From: Aristolochia californica
Taxonomy: Eukaryota; Streptophyta; Magnoliopsida; Piperales; Aristolochiaceae
Length of the DNA: 64,000 bases
Direction of reading: 5' to 3'
Assembly: GCA_029961685.1 (NCBI GenBank)
Contig: JARWKL010000015.1
Location: 25,823,220 to 25,887,219 of the forward strand
Shown here: one piece after another, positions 33,241 through 44,100 of the stretch
Layout of the letters: every line of letters starts with the position of its first letter
Position numbering within the stretch: the first letter of the stretch is position 1
The notes under the pieces: generated by a model
Told to the model about the DNA's origin: nothing
Seen by the model: only the letters and a program-made list of their open reading frames with translations
Database searches by the model: none
Made by a program: the position numbers and the translations under genes

Positions 33241-34529
33241 AGAAAAACCTAAAAAGTAAGAGAATCCCTAAACCTTTACAATACACTTAATTACAACATA
33301 ATCCTTAAACCCCAAATTAAGTAAAACAACCATTATTACTACACGAATAAGTTATTTAATGTATAATTAAATATATTAATATATTTATTAATTGAATTAG
33401 ATATTTTATCGTGCATTAATATGGTAATTACATGAGCCAATGAAATACGTACATGATTAATTACAAATAATAAATAAATAACGTTATAAATAACAAAAAC
33501 GAAAGTAATACGTTGAGTTATTGATTTATTAATAACATATGATATACTTTAACCTAAAAATGAATAATTTAAGAAAAAAATTGATCTAATCATAACTTTA
33601 ACACACTATATATTTGTACATAATATATTTTATGTATTATTAATTAATAATATATTATCACAAAATTTAAAACCATAGGTTTAATTAACTATAGCAATTG
33701 GATAATTATGCCAAAATAATTTATCAAATATTTATTTTAACAATATTTTAATTATGACTATTAAACCACTATTTTAATATAGTAATTATAAAATAAATAT
33801 AATTATTTTACAAATAAAATTTATAAATTAATGATTTTTATAACGATAGTTTAATTTTTCCTAACTTAGGAAAAATTAAACCATCATCGTCTTCCTCAGC
33901 GGTGAGCCAGTAGGCAACGGCGACGGCGGCGGGCAACACCGACAGAGACAGCACTCCGATGGTATGTTGAGAGGGAGAAGAGAGAGAGGCCGAGAAGCTC
34001 TGCAACAGATGCTCGACCTCCCTTTGCTCTGGGACGGAGGTCGAGAGGGAGAGGAGAGGGGGGATGGCTGTTAAACCGAAGCCGATGGCTAAAATCAAAG
34101 CCGAATGGGGAAATCGATGCCGAATTGAAGTAGAAATTAAAAAATCGAAGCCCAAATGTCAAAATCGAGCGGGAGGTTCAGAGGGAGAGCGAGTTCGAGA
34201 TGGAGAGAAGGACGCTGAAAGGACGTTCACAGCGAGATGGACGCCGTAGAGAGGGAGACCGGAGAGGGATGGTGGAGATGAGAGAGGGAGCAGAGAACGA
34301 GAAAGGGCTGCGGGAATGAAATGGAGGGTGTGCAACAGAGAGAGCCCCGCGATAGTGTCATGTACATGATTCTCGAAATCGGGTGGAAAACACTTTCCGC
34401 CGTTTACTCTTGGGACATGAACTCATGAGTCATGGATGATCATGTACATGACATGAAGTTTGGCGCTCCCTAACGACTTTGGAACATGAACCGAGTAATG
34501 CGCATGAAGATCATGTCCTGAATCATGTT
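33241..34529 (-). other. AT-rich spacer and second Harbinger right-hand segment
   Basis: 33241-33840 is very AT-rich with no gene. 33890-34350 is GC- and purine-rich and contains the repeated piece homologous to 32480-32620. A related palindrome, GGAAA-ACAC-TTTCC, lies at about 34385-34398. Several ATGATCATGTACATGA-like palindromic motifs near 34360-34455 echo those at 27985-28025, as expected of subterminal transposase-binding repeats. Confidence 0.5.
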
Positions 34530-34904
34530 GACTAACCCCCTCTAAAATCTCCTAATTACATTCCAACTCTAACTTTTTAAGATAAGTCTATCATGAAAAG
34601 ATAATACAATCTTCTAGAGGTCTAATATAAGTTGAACTATAACTTTTCTTCAATAACTAGAACATAAGAGAGGAGGCTAGCTCATGGTCTTATCTTTGCG
34701 GGTCCCATATGACCTTCCAGCTCATATTGATAAGATTACTAACTTGTGGTATCTTTGTGGGTCCCACTTGATCTTCAAGTCTTCTATCTCATTTCAGCTT
34801 GTGCTTCTTATCTCTTAACTCGTGCTAGCTTGGGTGAGGACTCTTCTTGGCATCCCATGTCCTCATAGTGGGTCCCACATTGTAACAGTATTGAAAAATA
34901 AATT

Positions 34905-36095
34905 TTTTGAAAACTAAAATATTTTTATATAATATTTTAAAATTATAAATATTTAAAATAGATAATAAAAAATCTTAATTACATTAAAAAATTATTTTTT
35001 AAATAATTAATATACACGTACCAATAAATAAGATTTTTATCTTGTGGTAATTACACGTATCGATAAATTAGATTTAAAAAACTAAAAAATAATTCAAATA
35101 TTTTAATTTTTTAAAAAAAATATCTTAAATCTATAAAGAAAGGTGTTAAATAAATAAAATATAATTATTTAATTATTTAATATACATATTTTATATTTTA
35201 TTACAATAAATAGAAGGTAATAAAACATGTACCTACAAATAAGATTTTAAAAGACTAAAATAATTTTTTTATAATACTTTTAAAATTTGAAAATACATTA
35301 AATGTGTTAACACCTTTCATTATAAGATTTTCATTATAGGTGTTAATGAGATTTCAAGATATTTTTAATAATTAATATACAAATTTTATTTCTTATTTTA
35401 ATAAACAGAAGGTTATGAAATGAGTTCTAGCAAATATGATTTTTGAAAACTCAAATAAATTTTAAAATATGAAAATGTCTTAAATCGATAATGAAAAGAT
35501 AATAAAAAATTTATTTAATATACTAATTTTAAATTTTATTATTTTAAATAAAAGGTTCGATATTGAAAACTAAAATAGATTTTTATAATAAAATTTTAAT
35601 TAATTAATATACTATTTTTGTTTTATTATTGTAAATAGAAGGTAACAAAATATAAGATTTTTGAAGACTAAAAATATTTTTTATAATTAATTTTTTTATT
35701 AAATCAATAAAGGAAGTTTTTAATTACATTTTTTAAAACTAATTATTATTAAAATTGATAATTTATTACAATAAATAGAAAGTAATTAAACACGTAATGA
35801 TAAATTAGATTTTTAAAAACTAAAATAATTTTTCAATTAGTTTTTGTTAAAAAAATATCGTATATCGATAATGAAAGGTATTAAATTGGTAAGAATATAT
35901 TTTTTAATTAATTAATATATAAATTTTATATTTTGTAATTTAAAAAAAAAGGTTATAAAACATGTATAGACAAATAAGATTTTTTAAAACTAAAATAATT
36001 ATGTAAAAAATATTGTATTAAATTAAAAAAATCTTAAATCAATTATGTAAGGTATTAATTATATTAAAAAATTAAACAATTAATTAAAATTTTGA
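34905..36095 (+). repeat. AT-rich degenerate tandem array
   Basis: Six to seven diverged units share AATAGAAGGTAA-AAAACA, an AAATAAGATTTTTAAAAACTAAAATAATTTTT-like core in variants, and TTAAATCGATAATGAAAGG. AATAGAAGGT-like markers lie near 35207, 35402, 35548, 35633, 35774 and 35946, so unit length varies from about 85 to 195. There is no coding potential. It occupies the whole interval between the copia LTR and the P450 pseudogene. Confidence 0.7.
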
Positions 36096-36483
36096 TGACG
36101 TTTCATGATGAGGGTGATGACGGCCCGATTTGATAATGTGGGAGGTGATATGACTGCTTGTTTGACTGTAAACGTTCACCAAAGTTAACAAACAAAGAAA
36201 AAATTAATGGAAGAAAAAGTTGGGGAATAAAGTCCAAGGTTTGACATCAATTCATGCAATTGCACCACATAATCGAGCAAGCCCTGATTGAAGAAAAAGC
36301 CAGGGGGTACGTGGTGAAGCAAGATCCACAAGATCAGAGGGGGTACCTGGAGAGAGGGTTGCGTGGGCAGAGGGGTACCGCCGCCCATGTGTGTCCCTGG
36401 GTTGCGAAGGGTTACTCTACAGGCACTCAAGCTTCTTGAATTACAGGACACTCGGCTGCACCATCCATTCATCGAGGTTAGCC

Positions 36484-38127
36484 ATGGAAGTAGGAATGCC
36501 TTTGCTACAGCAAGCAGCGGTAGGGCTCTTGGTCGTTTTATTGGCTTTTGGTCTATGGAAATCTTTGTCCAGAGATGGGAGGACGGGAAGCAATTCCACA
36601 CCACCGGAAGTCCCCGGACGGTGGCCAATAATAGGTCACCTCCTTAAGCTAATTGACGACCGGCAGCCTCTGGATCGAACGCTGGGAGACCTCGCTGACA
36701 AGTACGGTCCCCTGATCACAATCTGGATTGGTGTCTATCGATCTGTGGTGGTAAGCAGTTCCGAAATGGCGAAGGAGTGCTTGACTACCAATGATAGAGT
36801 TCTTGCAAGTCGCCCACTGACTGCTGCTGGCAAGTATTTGGGTTACAACTATGCCATCTTTGGGTTTTCACCCTATGGCACCTTCTGGCGTGAGATCCGT
36901 AAAATAGCCACACTTGAGCTTCTCTCACCCCGTCAGCTGGAGCTACTTAATCACGTTCGCGCCGCGGAGGTCGATTTGTCCATGAAAGATCTGTATAAAC
37001 AGTGGAGGATAGGAAACCAAAAAGCTGCAATCAGAGTTGATATGAAAGAGTGGTTTGGAGACTTGGCCTTCAACATCGTGGTGATGTCAGTGGTGGGAAA
37101 GAGATATTTGGGCACGAACGTAACCGAAGATGAGAGCGAGGCGAGGAAGTTCCAGCAAGCGCTCGGCGATTTATTTCTCCAAGGTGGGAATCCTATTCCA
37201 TCTGATGCGGTTCCTATACTTGAGTGGTTTGATATAGGGGGTCATATACGTGCCATGAGGAAGACTTTGAAAGAGTTGGACTCCTTAGCTTCCATCTGGT
37301 TGGAGGAACATCAACTCCGGAGGCTCTCCAACAACAATGGACCTGATCAAGATTTTCTTGACGTGATGTTGACTATAATGGAGAAATCTCACTTCCCCGA
37401 GTACGATCCTGATACAGTCATAAAGGCTACTTGTTTGGTAATTTCCGCTTCCTCAAATCCAAGAAATTCCATTTTCAGAAACTTGTGAATTCCTCGAGCA
37501 TAAATTCCTTTCCATTTCTTCCATTTGCAGACAATGATTTTAGCTGGGACAGACACAACTTCCATTTCCCTCACTTGGGCTCTCTCCCTGCTATTGACTA
37601 ATCGTCATGTTTTAAAGAAAGCGCAAGAGGAGTTGGATGCCCAAATTGGAAAACAGAGAAACGTTCATGAATCGGATATCACTAACCTGCCTTAGCTGTA
37701 CCCTGCAGGTCCATTAACAGCACCACATCTGGCTATGGAAGACTGTTCTGTTGGTGGGTACACAATTCCAGCAGGCACCCGCGTATTTGTGAATTTGTGG
37801 AAGATACAGAGAGACCCACGAATCTGGACGGACCCCCTCAAGTTCCTGCCGGAGAGATTTCTCTCTGTAAACGCAGACGTAGATGTGAGAGGAAGCCATT
37901 TTGAACTCATCCCATTTTCGGCAGGTCGACGAAAGTGACCAGGAACCTCTTTTGCGCTCAAGGTTCTGCACTTGACACTTGCTCGTCTCCTTCATGAGTT
38001 TGACGTGGAGACGCCATTCGATGAACCAGTCGATATGACCGAGACCCCCGGACTAACAAGTCCAAAAGCTGCTCCTCTTCGACTTCTTTTGAGTCCGCGT
38101 CTTCCGGCTAATCTTCATATGCAGTGA
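36484..38127 (+). pseudogene. Cytochrome P450 pseudogene, CYP82-like
   Basis: Exon 1 (36484-37437, 318 codons) is intact: hydrophobic ER anchor (residues 5-24), proline-rich PPEVPGRWPIIGHL, and C-helix FWREIRKIATLELLS. A 93-base intron (GTAATT...TTGCAG) is phase 0 at the position usual for CYP82 genes. Exon 2 (37531-38127, 198 codons plus stop) has the I-helix AGTDTT, the PERF region (FLPERF) and FSAGRR. Two lesions hit essential parts. At 37693 a TAG sits where about a dozen residues, including the K-helix ExxR, are missing (NLP*LYPAGPL). At 37936 a TGA replaces the heme-ligand cysteine codon (FSAGRRK*PG). The rest of the frame is open to the natural stop, so decay is recent. The in-frame ATG at 36391 would add an unlikely N-terminal extension. 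CYP82 enzymes act in terpenoid, alkaloid or phenylpropanoid oxidation. Confidence 0.92.
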
Positions 38128-38682
38128 CGATCATAAATAACTTTCCTATTACTAAAGAAACTATGAGAAAAAAATAAACCAAAAACCACTAAAATGTATT
38201 TCTAGTATGAACACAAACACTATTACTGAATTTCCTGGTGTCTCCACTGACAGCATAAACACAAGAAAATCAGTTAAAAAGTAATTTTTTTCAAACAAAA
38301 AAAAAAAAAATCTCCAATGAGATAATAGATCTAAGGCTAAATGGAGTGTCTTGTCATTTTGTTCTCCTAGGCCATACAAATGGTCCCTTACTCATCTCCC
38401 TAAGTGTGAAGCTTATCATCTTCCTTTTATTACTCTTTTATAAACTAAACAAGCAATTTTAGTATAGCTAGAAGTGGGTTGTGCTACCTTTTATAATTTG
38501 CACCATTTATATTTTTATTTGCATGGACCATAATTTGTGTCTTTATGTGCAATAACTACTTAAAATAAAAAAGTAATTATGTTTTTATTAAATGTAGCAT
38601 CGAATTTTGTGGGAAAACGCTACATGGAGGAAGAGTTTAAAGAGGAAAATGATTTAAAAAAAAATCTCATACTTGACCAAAT
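38128..38682. other. Spacer, no gene
   Basis: Includes probable remnants of the P450 3' UTR and an A-run at 38297-38310. Nothing else is recognised. Confidence 0.4.
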
Positions 38683-39040
38683 TGTTGAAGAGCATATGTG
38701 GAATAGTCTTACATGACTCTTATAATAAGAAATCTTACACGACTCTCGTAGTAAGAAGTCTCACAGAGTTAGATTTAATATGGTTGAGTCTAAGAAGAGT
38801 CTCATGGAAGGAGGTCTCATAGAAGAGTCTCAATTAAATGAATTTAATTATCTTAGTATTCTATTTATGTTCAGTTGTTCAATTATTCTAGAACTTTTAG
38901 TGTTTAACTTGGGTGTAACTAGGGTAAGGGTAATTTAATTATAATTTAATTGTACTTGTGTCCTTTATTATAAATAAAAGCTTTATGTACTCAAATTACA
39001 TCAAATTAGTGAAGTTTCTCTTTTTTCTAGAAATTCAACA
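38683..39040 (+). mobile_element. LTR A (358 bp), copia-type family
   Basis: Starts TGTTGAAGAGCATATGTGG and ends AAATTCAACA. It is homologous along its length to LTR B (39072-39797): CATATG-GGA-(T/G)AGTCT-ACATGACTCT, AAGTCTCA-AGAG, and CTATTTATGTTCA-TT-TTCAATTATTCTA. It contains a TTATAAATAAA TATA-like box near 38969. No coding region lies next to it. Confidence 0.75.
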
Positions 39041-39071
39041 CAAATTAAAATGTTTAGGACATCAACATAGC

Positions 39072-39797
39072 TGTTGAGAGTTGAAGAGAACATATGGACG
39101 AGTCTCACATGACTCTCACAGTAAGAAGTCTCATAGAGCCATAACTAAAAAGCTTCATAGAAAGAGGTATCACATAAGAGTCTCAGCTAAAGGTATTTTA
39201 GTTATGTTAGTCTTCTATTTATGTTCAATTATTCAATTATTCTAAGACTTATCTTTTAGGCAATGATTGGAACACAAAAAGAAGAGAGAAAAGAATAGAG
39301 AGAAGATAAAGAGAAAGAGAAAAGAAAAGAGATTTCTTTTCTCTTGTTTATGCCCATGAAAAATGAGAGAGAAAATGAAAGAGAAATATAGTTTCTATTG
39401 TTTGGATACAAATGAAAAATAAAAAAGAAAAGAAAATAAGCAATATTTTAAAATTTTGATGATTAATATTTTCTTACAAGTTTTTATTTCTTTTCTTTTC
39501 TTCCCAAATTCCTTCATTTTATGAGATAAAATTTATTAATTGAGGAAGTGATTCTCTTATTTTCATTTCTCTCAATGATTCTCTACTGCCAAACAACATA
39601 AATTAACTTTTCCCATGTTTTTTTTTTCTTTATGTTGGTTCCAAACAAGTCCTTAATGTGTAACTTTGGGTATAACTAGAATAAAGATAGTTTAATTTTA
39701 ATAAAATTTCACTTGTTTTCTCTATTATCAATAGAGGCACATTGTACTCCAATTGCAAACTGATAATGAAAATTTTCTCTTTTCCAAAAATTCAACA
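39072..39797 (+). mobile_element. LTR B (about 330 bp without its MITE), followed by a primer-site-like sequence
   Basis: Starts TGTTGAGAGTTGAAGAG and ends AAAATTCAACA. It is homologous to LTR A, interrupted by the MITE at 39259-39652. TGTATCAAAACGGG follows directly, resembling a tRNA-Met primer site, and then a short leader homologous to 25936-26030. No gag follows. Confidence 0.75.
39259..39652. mobile_element. Tourist-like MITE (394 bp) with TTA target duplication
   Basis: Comparison with uninterrupted LTR A shows an insertion between TCTAAGACTT and ATGTGTAAC. Ends are GGCAATGATTGGAACACA and, inverted, GGACTTGTTTGGAACCAACA, imperfect TIRs sharing (T)GATTGG/TGTTTGG-AAC. Flanks are TTA at 39256-39258 and TTA at 39653-39655. 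A TTA duplication with a GG(G/C)-TTGG terminus is typical of Tourist/PIF-Harbinger MITEs. The interior is an AG-rich and AT-rich low-complexity sequence without an ORF. Confidence 0.72.
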
Positions 39798-41136
39798 TGT
39801 ATCAAAACGGGTTATGTAAGTCGATTCAGTCAACCCACAGAGATAAAACGATCATTTTTTTTATCTATCATCTCTAGTAGTTTATTGTGGTGGACGCCAC
39901 CAAATTATTGAATATCAAAAAGAATTAATTAGTTTGAATGTATCTCTCATATCAGACACGAACTTAAGGAACTGGATCCAAATATTTAACACAAATTATC
40001 CCAATCAAAGTTACTGAAGAACTCCAGAAAACAATAATGGACCTGCTCATATGCCAGAAGTAAAAGTGGTGAAAGCAACTAAAACACAAACAGAAATAAA
40101 GAAAAAATCTATAAAACTACTGCCACCTCCAATGGTCTAGAAAAGGAAACGTTGAATACATGAAATATGTACGACTTTCATAATAACACCATGCCTTATA
40201 ACCAATATATGATGCTATGTTTGGACAAGTGGTTCTGTTTTATCAGATGATCCAACCTACACATGGGCATTAGATAGAATTAAAGAGTTAACAACAAACA
40301 AAAATTGAATAGCTATATCCGAAAATACATAAAAGGTATTGAGAAGGCTTTTGTGGAGCTTCGATGACGCTGATGGCAATGAGAATTAAACCCTGATTTT
40401 GGTAGATTAGTCGCCGTATCAATTCACTTGAAGGTTCAGGTACGATCTTGAAGTCTTCTTTTTGTCCACATCTCTACTAACTACATCAGACTTTAACTCC
40501 AGACATTTTCCAAGGATTCTTTCAGCTCTTCTAACTTAATATAGCCACTCCTATTCTGGTCCAAGTACAAGAACGCTCTGAGCAGGGGGTCACCACCGCC
40601 CATCTTTCTCAAATGAAATGATATCGTGACAGGTCATGCCCATGGGTATCACAGCCAAGTCGCCTAATCAACTGACCTCAAGAACTGAATTTCATACAAG
40701 TCCATGTCATTGAGACCCTGAATTCCATACTCCAAAAAAAACATCTACATTTCCAGGAAACCACTCTGCGCAATATACTACTGAACATTGCAAAGAGATC
40801 ATGTACAAGCAAACCCATTCCAGGAAGCCACTCTGCACACTAGACTGCAGAGTATTTCAAAGAGATGATGTCCTAGCTGCTAATCTAAGCATATACTTCT
40901 GTTATAAATTACTTTCAAGGGCCTTTTGGCTCCACCATAAATCAAAAAACTCATAATTCTCAATTCCAACGACTATCCCCAACCCACAAATGAAAAACAG
41001 TCCTGTTATGAGCCGGAAGCTTCTGCATGAACCAATGAACATTTCAAATAGCACTACATTCGTCTTTGTATTTTAATTAAAAAAAAAAAAAACTCTCAAT
41101 GACGCACCTCAAAGCAGAATCACTTTCCAAAGAACA
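39798..41136. other. Retroelement leader remnant, then 3' flank of the helicase gene
   Basis: The first hundred bases belong with LTR B. From 39900 to 41136 no gene is seen. The part nearest 41136 should contain the helicase 3' UTR and polyadenylation region. A near-repeat, CATTCCAGGAA(A/G)CCACTCTGC, occurs near 40755 and 40820. Confidence 0.4.
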
Positions 41137-44100
41137 CTACCTGTTCTTTGAGTTTTTAAATGTCTTTCTTGACTTCCGTGTCAGCAGTTCTTCGATTTCC
41201 TTCTCTCCATCATCTTCTCCTCTTCTTCTCTTAAAATCAAAGCCTTCCTTCATTTTCTACACGTTTACGAAGACAATCTATTTAATATCCACATCAATAA
41301 AATCGAAATGTTTCAAAAGAGTTTTTTAACAAAGTAGTGATCATACCACAAGAGCCTTTCTTTTGGCTTCATTGACACTTTCCAACATAAAAAGAACTTC
41401 CTCTTCCTCGCATGGAAATTCGGGAAGTTTCTTCTCTGCAACCATTAATTAAACAAAACAAAAAAGATGAATTAGATCATTCGCAATTGTATTCATATAC
41501 ATGCACGTTCAACGGTTCAAGAGAGTTTTATACCAATCAGTCTCTCTATTAGTATGTACCACTCCACCTCATATTGGTTCACCAACGAAATGGCCACCCC
41601 AGAACGTCCAGCACGTGCAGTCCTACCCACCCGATGAATATAATCCTGCATCAAAATTTTAAAAAATACAATAAAACATTTTGGAATATCGAGTATGAGC
41701 ATCCATGCTTCATTTTTTGTCAGTTTCTATAATGATAACTCAATTTGAAAACATCTACAAGAACCATGGAAAGATTCCCAGGTATCCAAGGCATCATTAG
41801 ACTATTATGAAGCAATGCCGTATGTTTTCAACAAAAAAAAAAAAAAAAGGTAAAAAGTTGCCTCCGCCAAACTAACCTTAGAATTGCTAGGTATGTCATA
41901 ATTGATGACCATATCCACAGAAGGAATATCTAACCCTCTGCTAGCTACATCAGTGCAGATAAGAATATTGCACTCTCCAGCTTTGAACTTGTTTAAGGCA
42001 CCTAGTCTCTTTGCCTGTTACAGGAACCAAACGAAGTAAATAGAACATATCAAAATTTATTTATCAACTAAGGCACCATTCTTAGCAGTTAAGACTAACT
42101 ACCCCAGTAACCGAACAACCAGGTGAAGCACAAGTGAAAAAAAAATAAAAATCTTGGAGATGGTTCAGATAGACCCAATAATGCCCACTTAGAAGGGGTT
42201 TCTTCTTGTCAATGTTACTTTGAGAGGAACGATACCCGGCAACCATCCCATATGTGTGGGACATACCTTTCTTCTGTTAAAAGGCTGGCTAGGTATTATT
42301 GATTATTAACTTTTCCTTTCTTAATAAAATCATGCACATAGTTGTCAACTTAAAGAAAATCTGTATGTTCATGTTTTCGACGAGATGGTTAAGGAAGCAA
42401 AAAGAAAACCCTCAACCCATAAGTAACTGTAGCTAGGCCTCTCCCTTGATATAATTGACAGTATTCGCAAGAACACCACCACGTCAAAAGTATCCCACTA
42501 GTCAAAGTAGGTAGAAGTTTAAATACCCAATACTACTCTACGAATCACAAAGTTGTTGACCCCGGGTGAAGCCTATATTTATGATGATGTGGGCATACCA
42601 TCTCAATTCAGATGCTAGAAAACACTAGTTTAGCACCAAATGACTGCTACATATTTATATGCCACCTCTTCCAGTTCCGCATTAGTTCTGAAAAAAATTC
42701 CAGTGTTTTCTTCGCTTACATCAGAAGACAAGATTTTAATATCCATTTTCTACTTTTGGAGCTATACTTTTCTTATGAAACTATGTAGATGTAGCCTGGA
42801 TCTGAAGCGTCAGCCAAGTCAAAACCAGATTTGGTCATACTCATTGAGCTCGCAAGTTTTATCCTGGTCCTCGAACCAGGATCAAACAGAAGACGGATTG
42901 AATCAAACTCCCCTGATGGGACCTAATTCTCACATAGTTTTTCTTTTCCATATATAATATTCAAAAATAGAAATCATTTACTATTTTTTTTTTAACTGCT
43001 TCAACATATAATAATATACTAATTTCAATCTCAAGAGTTCAATGTTAGATTATGGTGCTAAAAGTACTATTTGAAAAGTATAACAGTTCTCCATCCACTA
43101 AAGATTATCTTAATGTACAATGCAAAAGCACAAAATTGAAATCCAACTCATATCCACTGTAATCAGAAACCTCAACCTCTGTAAGTAAAAAAAATGCAAA
43201 CAGCAGAAACAAGAGTCTACTTTATTAGTTATGGAGTATCAAACAATCAATACCTGAGTCATTTGACCACTTATTGGAATGGCATTCAATCCAAGCTGCC
43301 GCAGTAATAGTGACAGTAACCTTGTTGCCTCACAGGTACGGGTAAAGACCATTGATGTACTCCCAGACATCTCGCTAAGAATATATACAAGATAGCAATC
43401 CTGGGTATGCAGATATGGAAAGAAGACATAAACACCAAAGTGAAAACTAACGAGGAAAAACTTTTTTATAGTACAAAGGAAGGAAATTAACCTTATATTT
43501 TGCTGGGACCAACTTAAACTGCTGCTTAAGTGTATCAACAGTTGAATATTTTGTGGATGCCTCAAGCTGTAAGTATCAAAGAAAGTTGAAAATTATGGCC
43601 CCTACTCAAAGATATGTTACATTCTGTAAATGAAGAAGAACAAAAGATTGGTTTTAGATCTACCTTCACAGGGCTCTTGAGGCATGCACGTTGAAGCTTG
43701 CTTACCTGCAATATCACAACAACCACTTAGGCAGCTTCTTTCCCAAAATTATTTCTAAAGCAAAAGACCCCTCCTATGCTTCAAAGAATAAGTAAAATGA
43801 ACCTTCCACTATATATATTTAATCTGATAGTAGGATCTTATTTCATTTTGAGCAGAAGTTATCTATAGTGTCATGATCAGATCAGTTACTCCACAGTAGT
43901 GACAGTATGCTAAGGTCAACTAATCCCAATCATCCTTTTTGGGTGCGGATATACTTTAATAATTGATGAGGATCGTCATGTATTCTCGAACTTTTACAAA
44001 AAAAAATTACTGCACATTTAGAATTGTCCTGCTAACTTTCATGGCCATAGCAGCAGCTCAAACACTAGGATTTAATATAAACTTGTGCTTTTTTACATTG

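Larger units (their letters stand above)
27944..34542 (-). mobile_element. PIF/Harbinger DNA transposon (about 6.6 kb), possibly composite
   Basis: Termini are GGGGGGGTTAGTC (27944-27956) and, inverted, GAGGGGGTTAGTC (34542-34530), matching at 12 of 13 bases. The flanking trinucleotides TTA (left) and TAA (right) fit the TWA target of this superfamily, imperfectly as a direct duplication. Inside, all on the minus strand, are a two-domain set typical of plant PIF elements: a Myb/SANT-like gene (30512-31490) and a DDE transposase (28633-30002). A second TIR-like GGGGGGGTTAGTC at 28042, and right-hand sequence at 32480-32620 repeated at 34064-34160, suggest that two related elements are nested. 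Both genes carry stops, so the element cannot move by itself. Confidence 0.85.
27691..34887 (-). mobile_element. Copia 5' LTR with primer site, split by a Harbinger insertion
   Basis: Read on the minus strand, an LTR starts TGTTACAATGTGGG at 34887 and runs to 34543. It then resumes at 27943 and ends GGATCCTAAATTCAACA at 27702. The primer site TGGTATCAAAA follows at 27701-27691. Removing 27944-34542 rejoins an LTR of about 585 bp with TG...CA ends. The left end of its internal region is not recognisable beyond about 27650. Confidence 0.75.
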
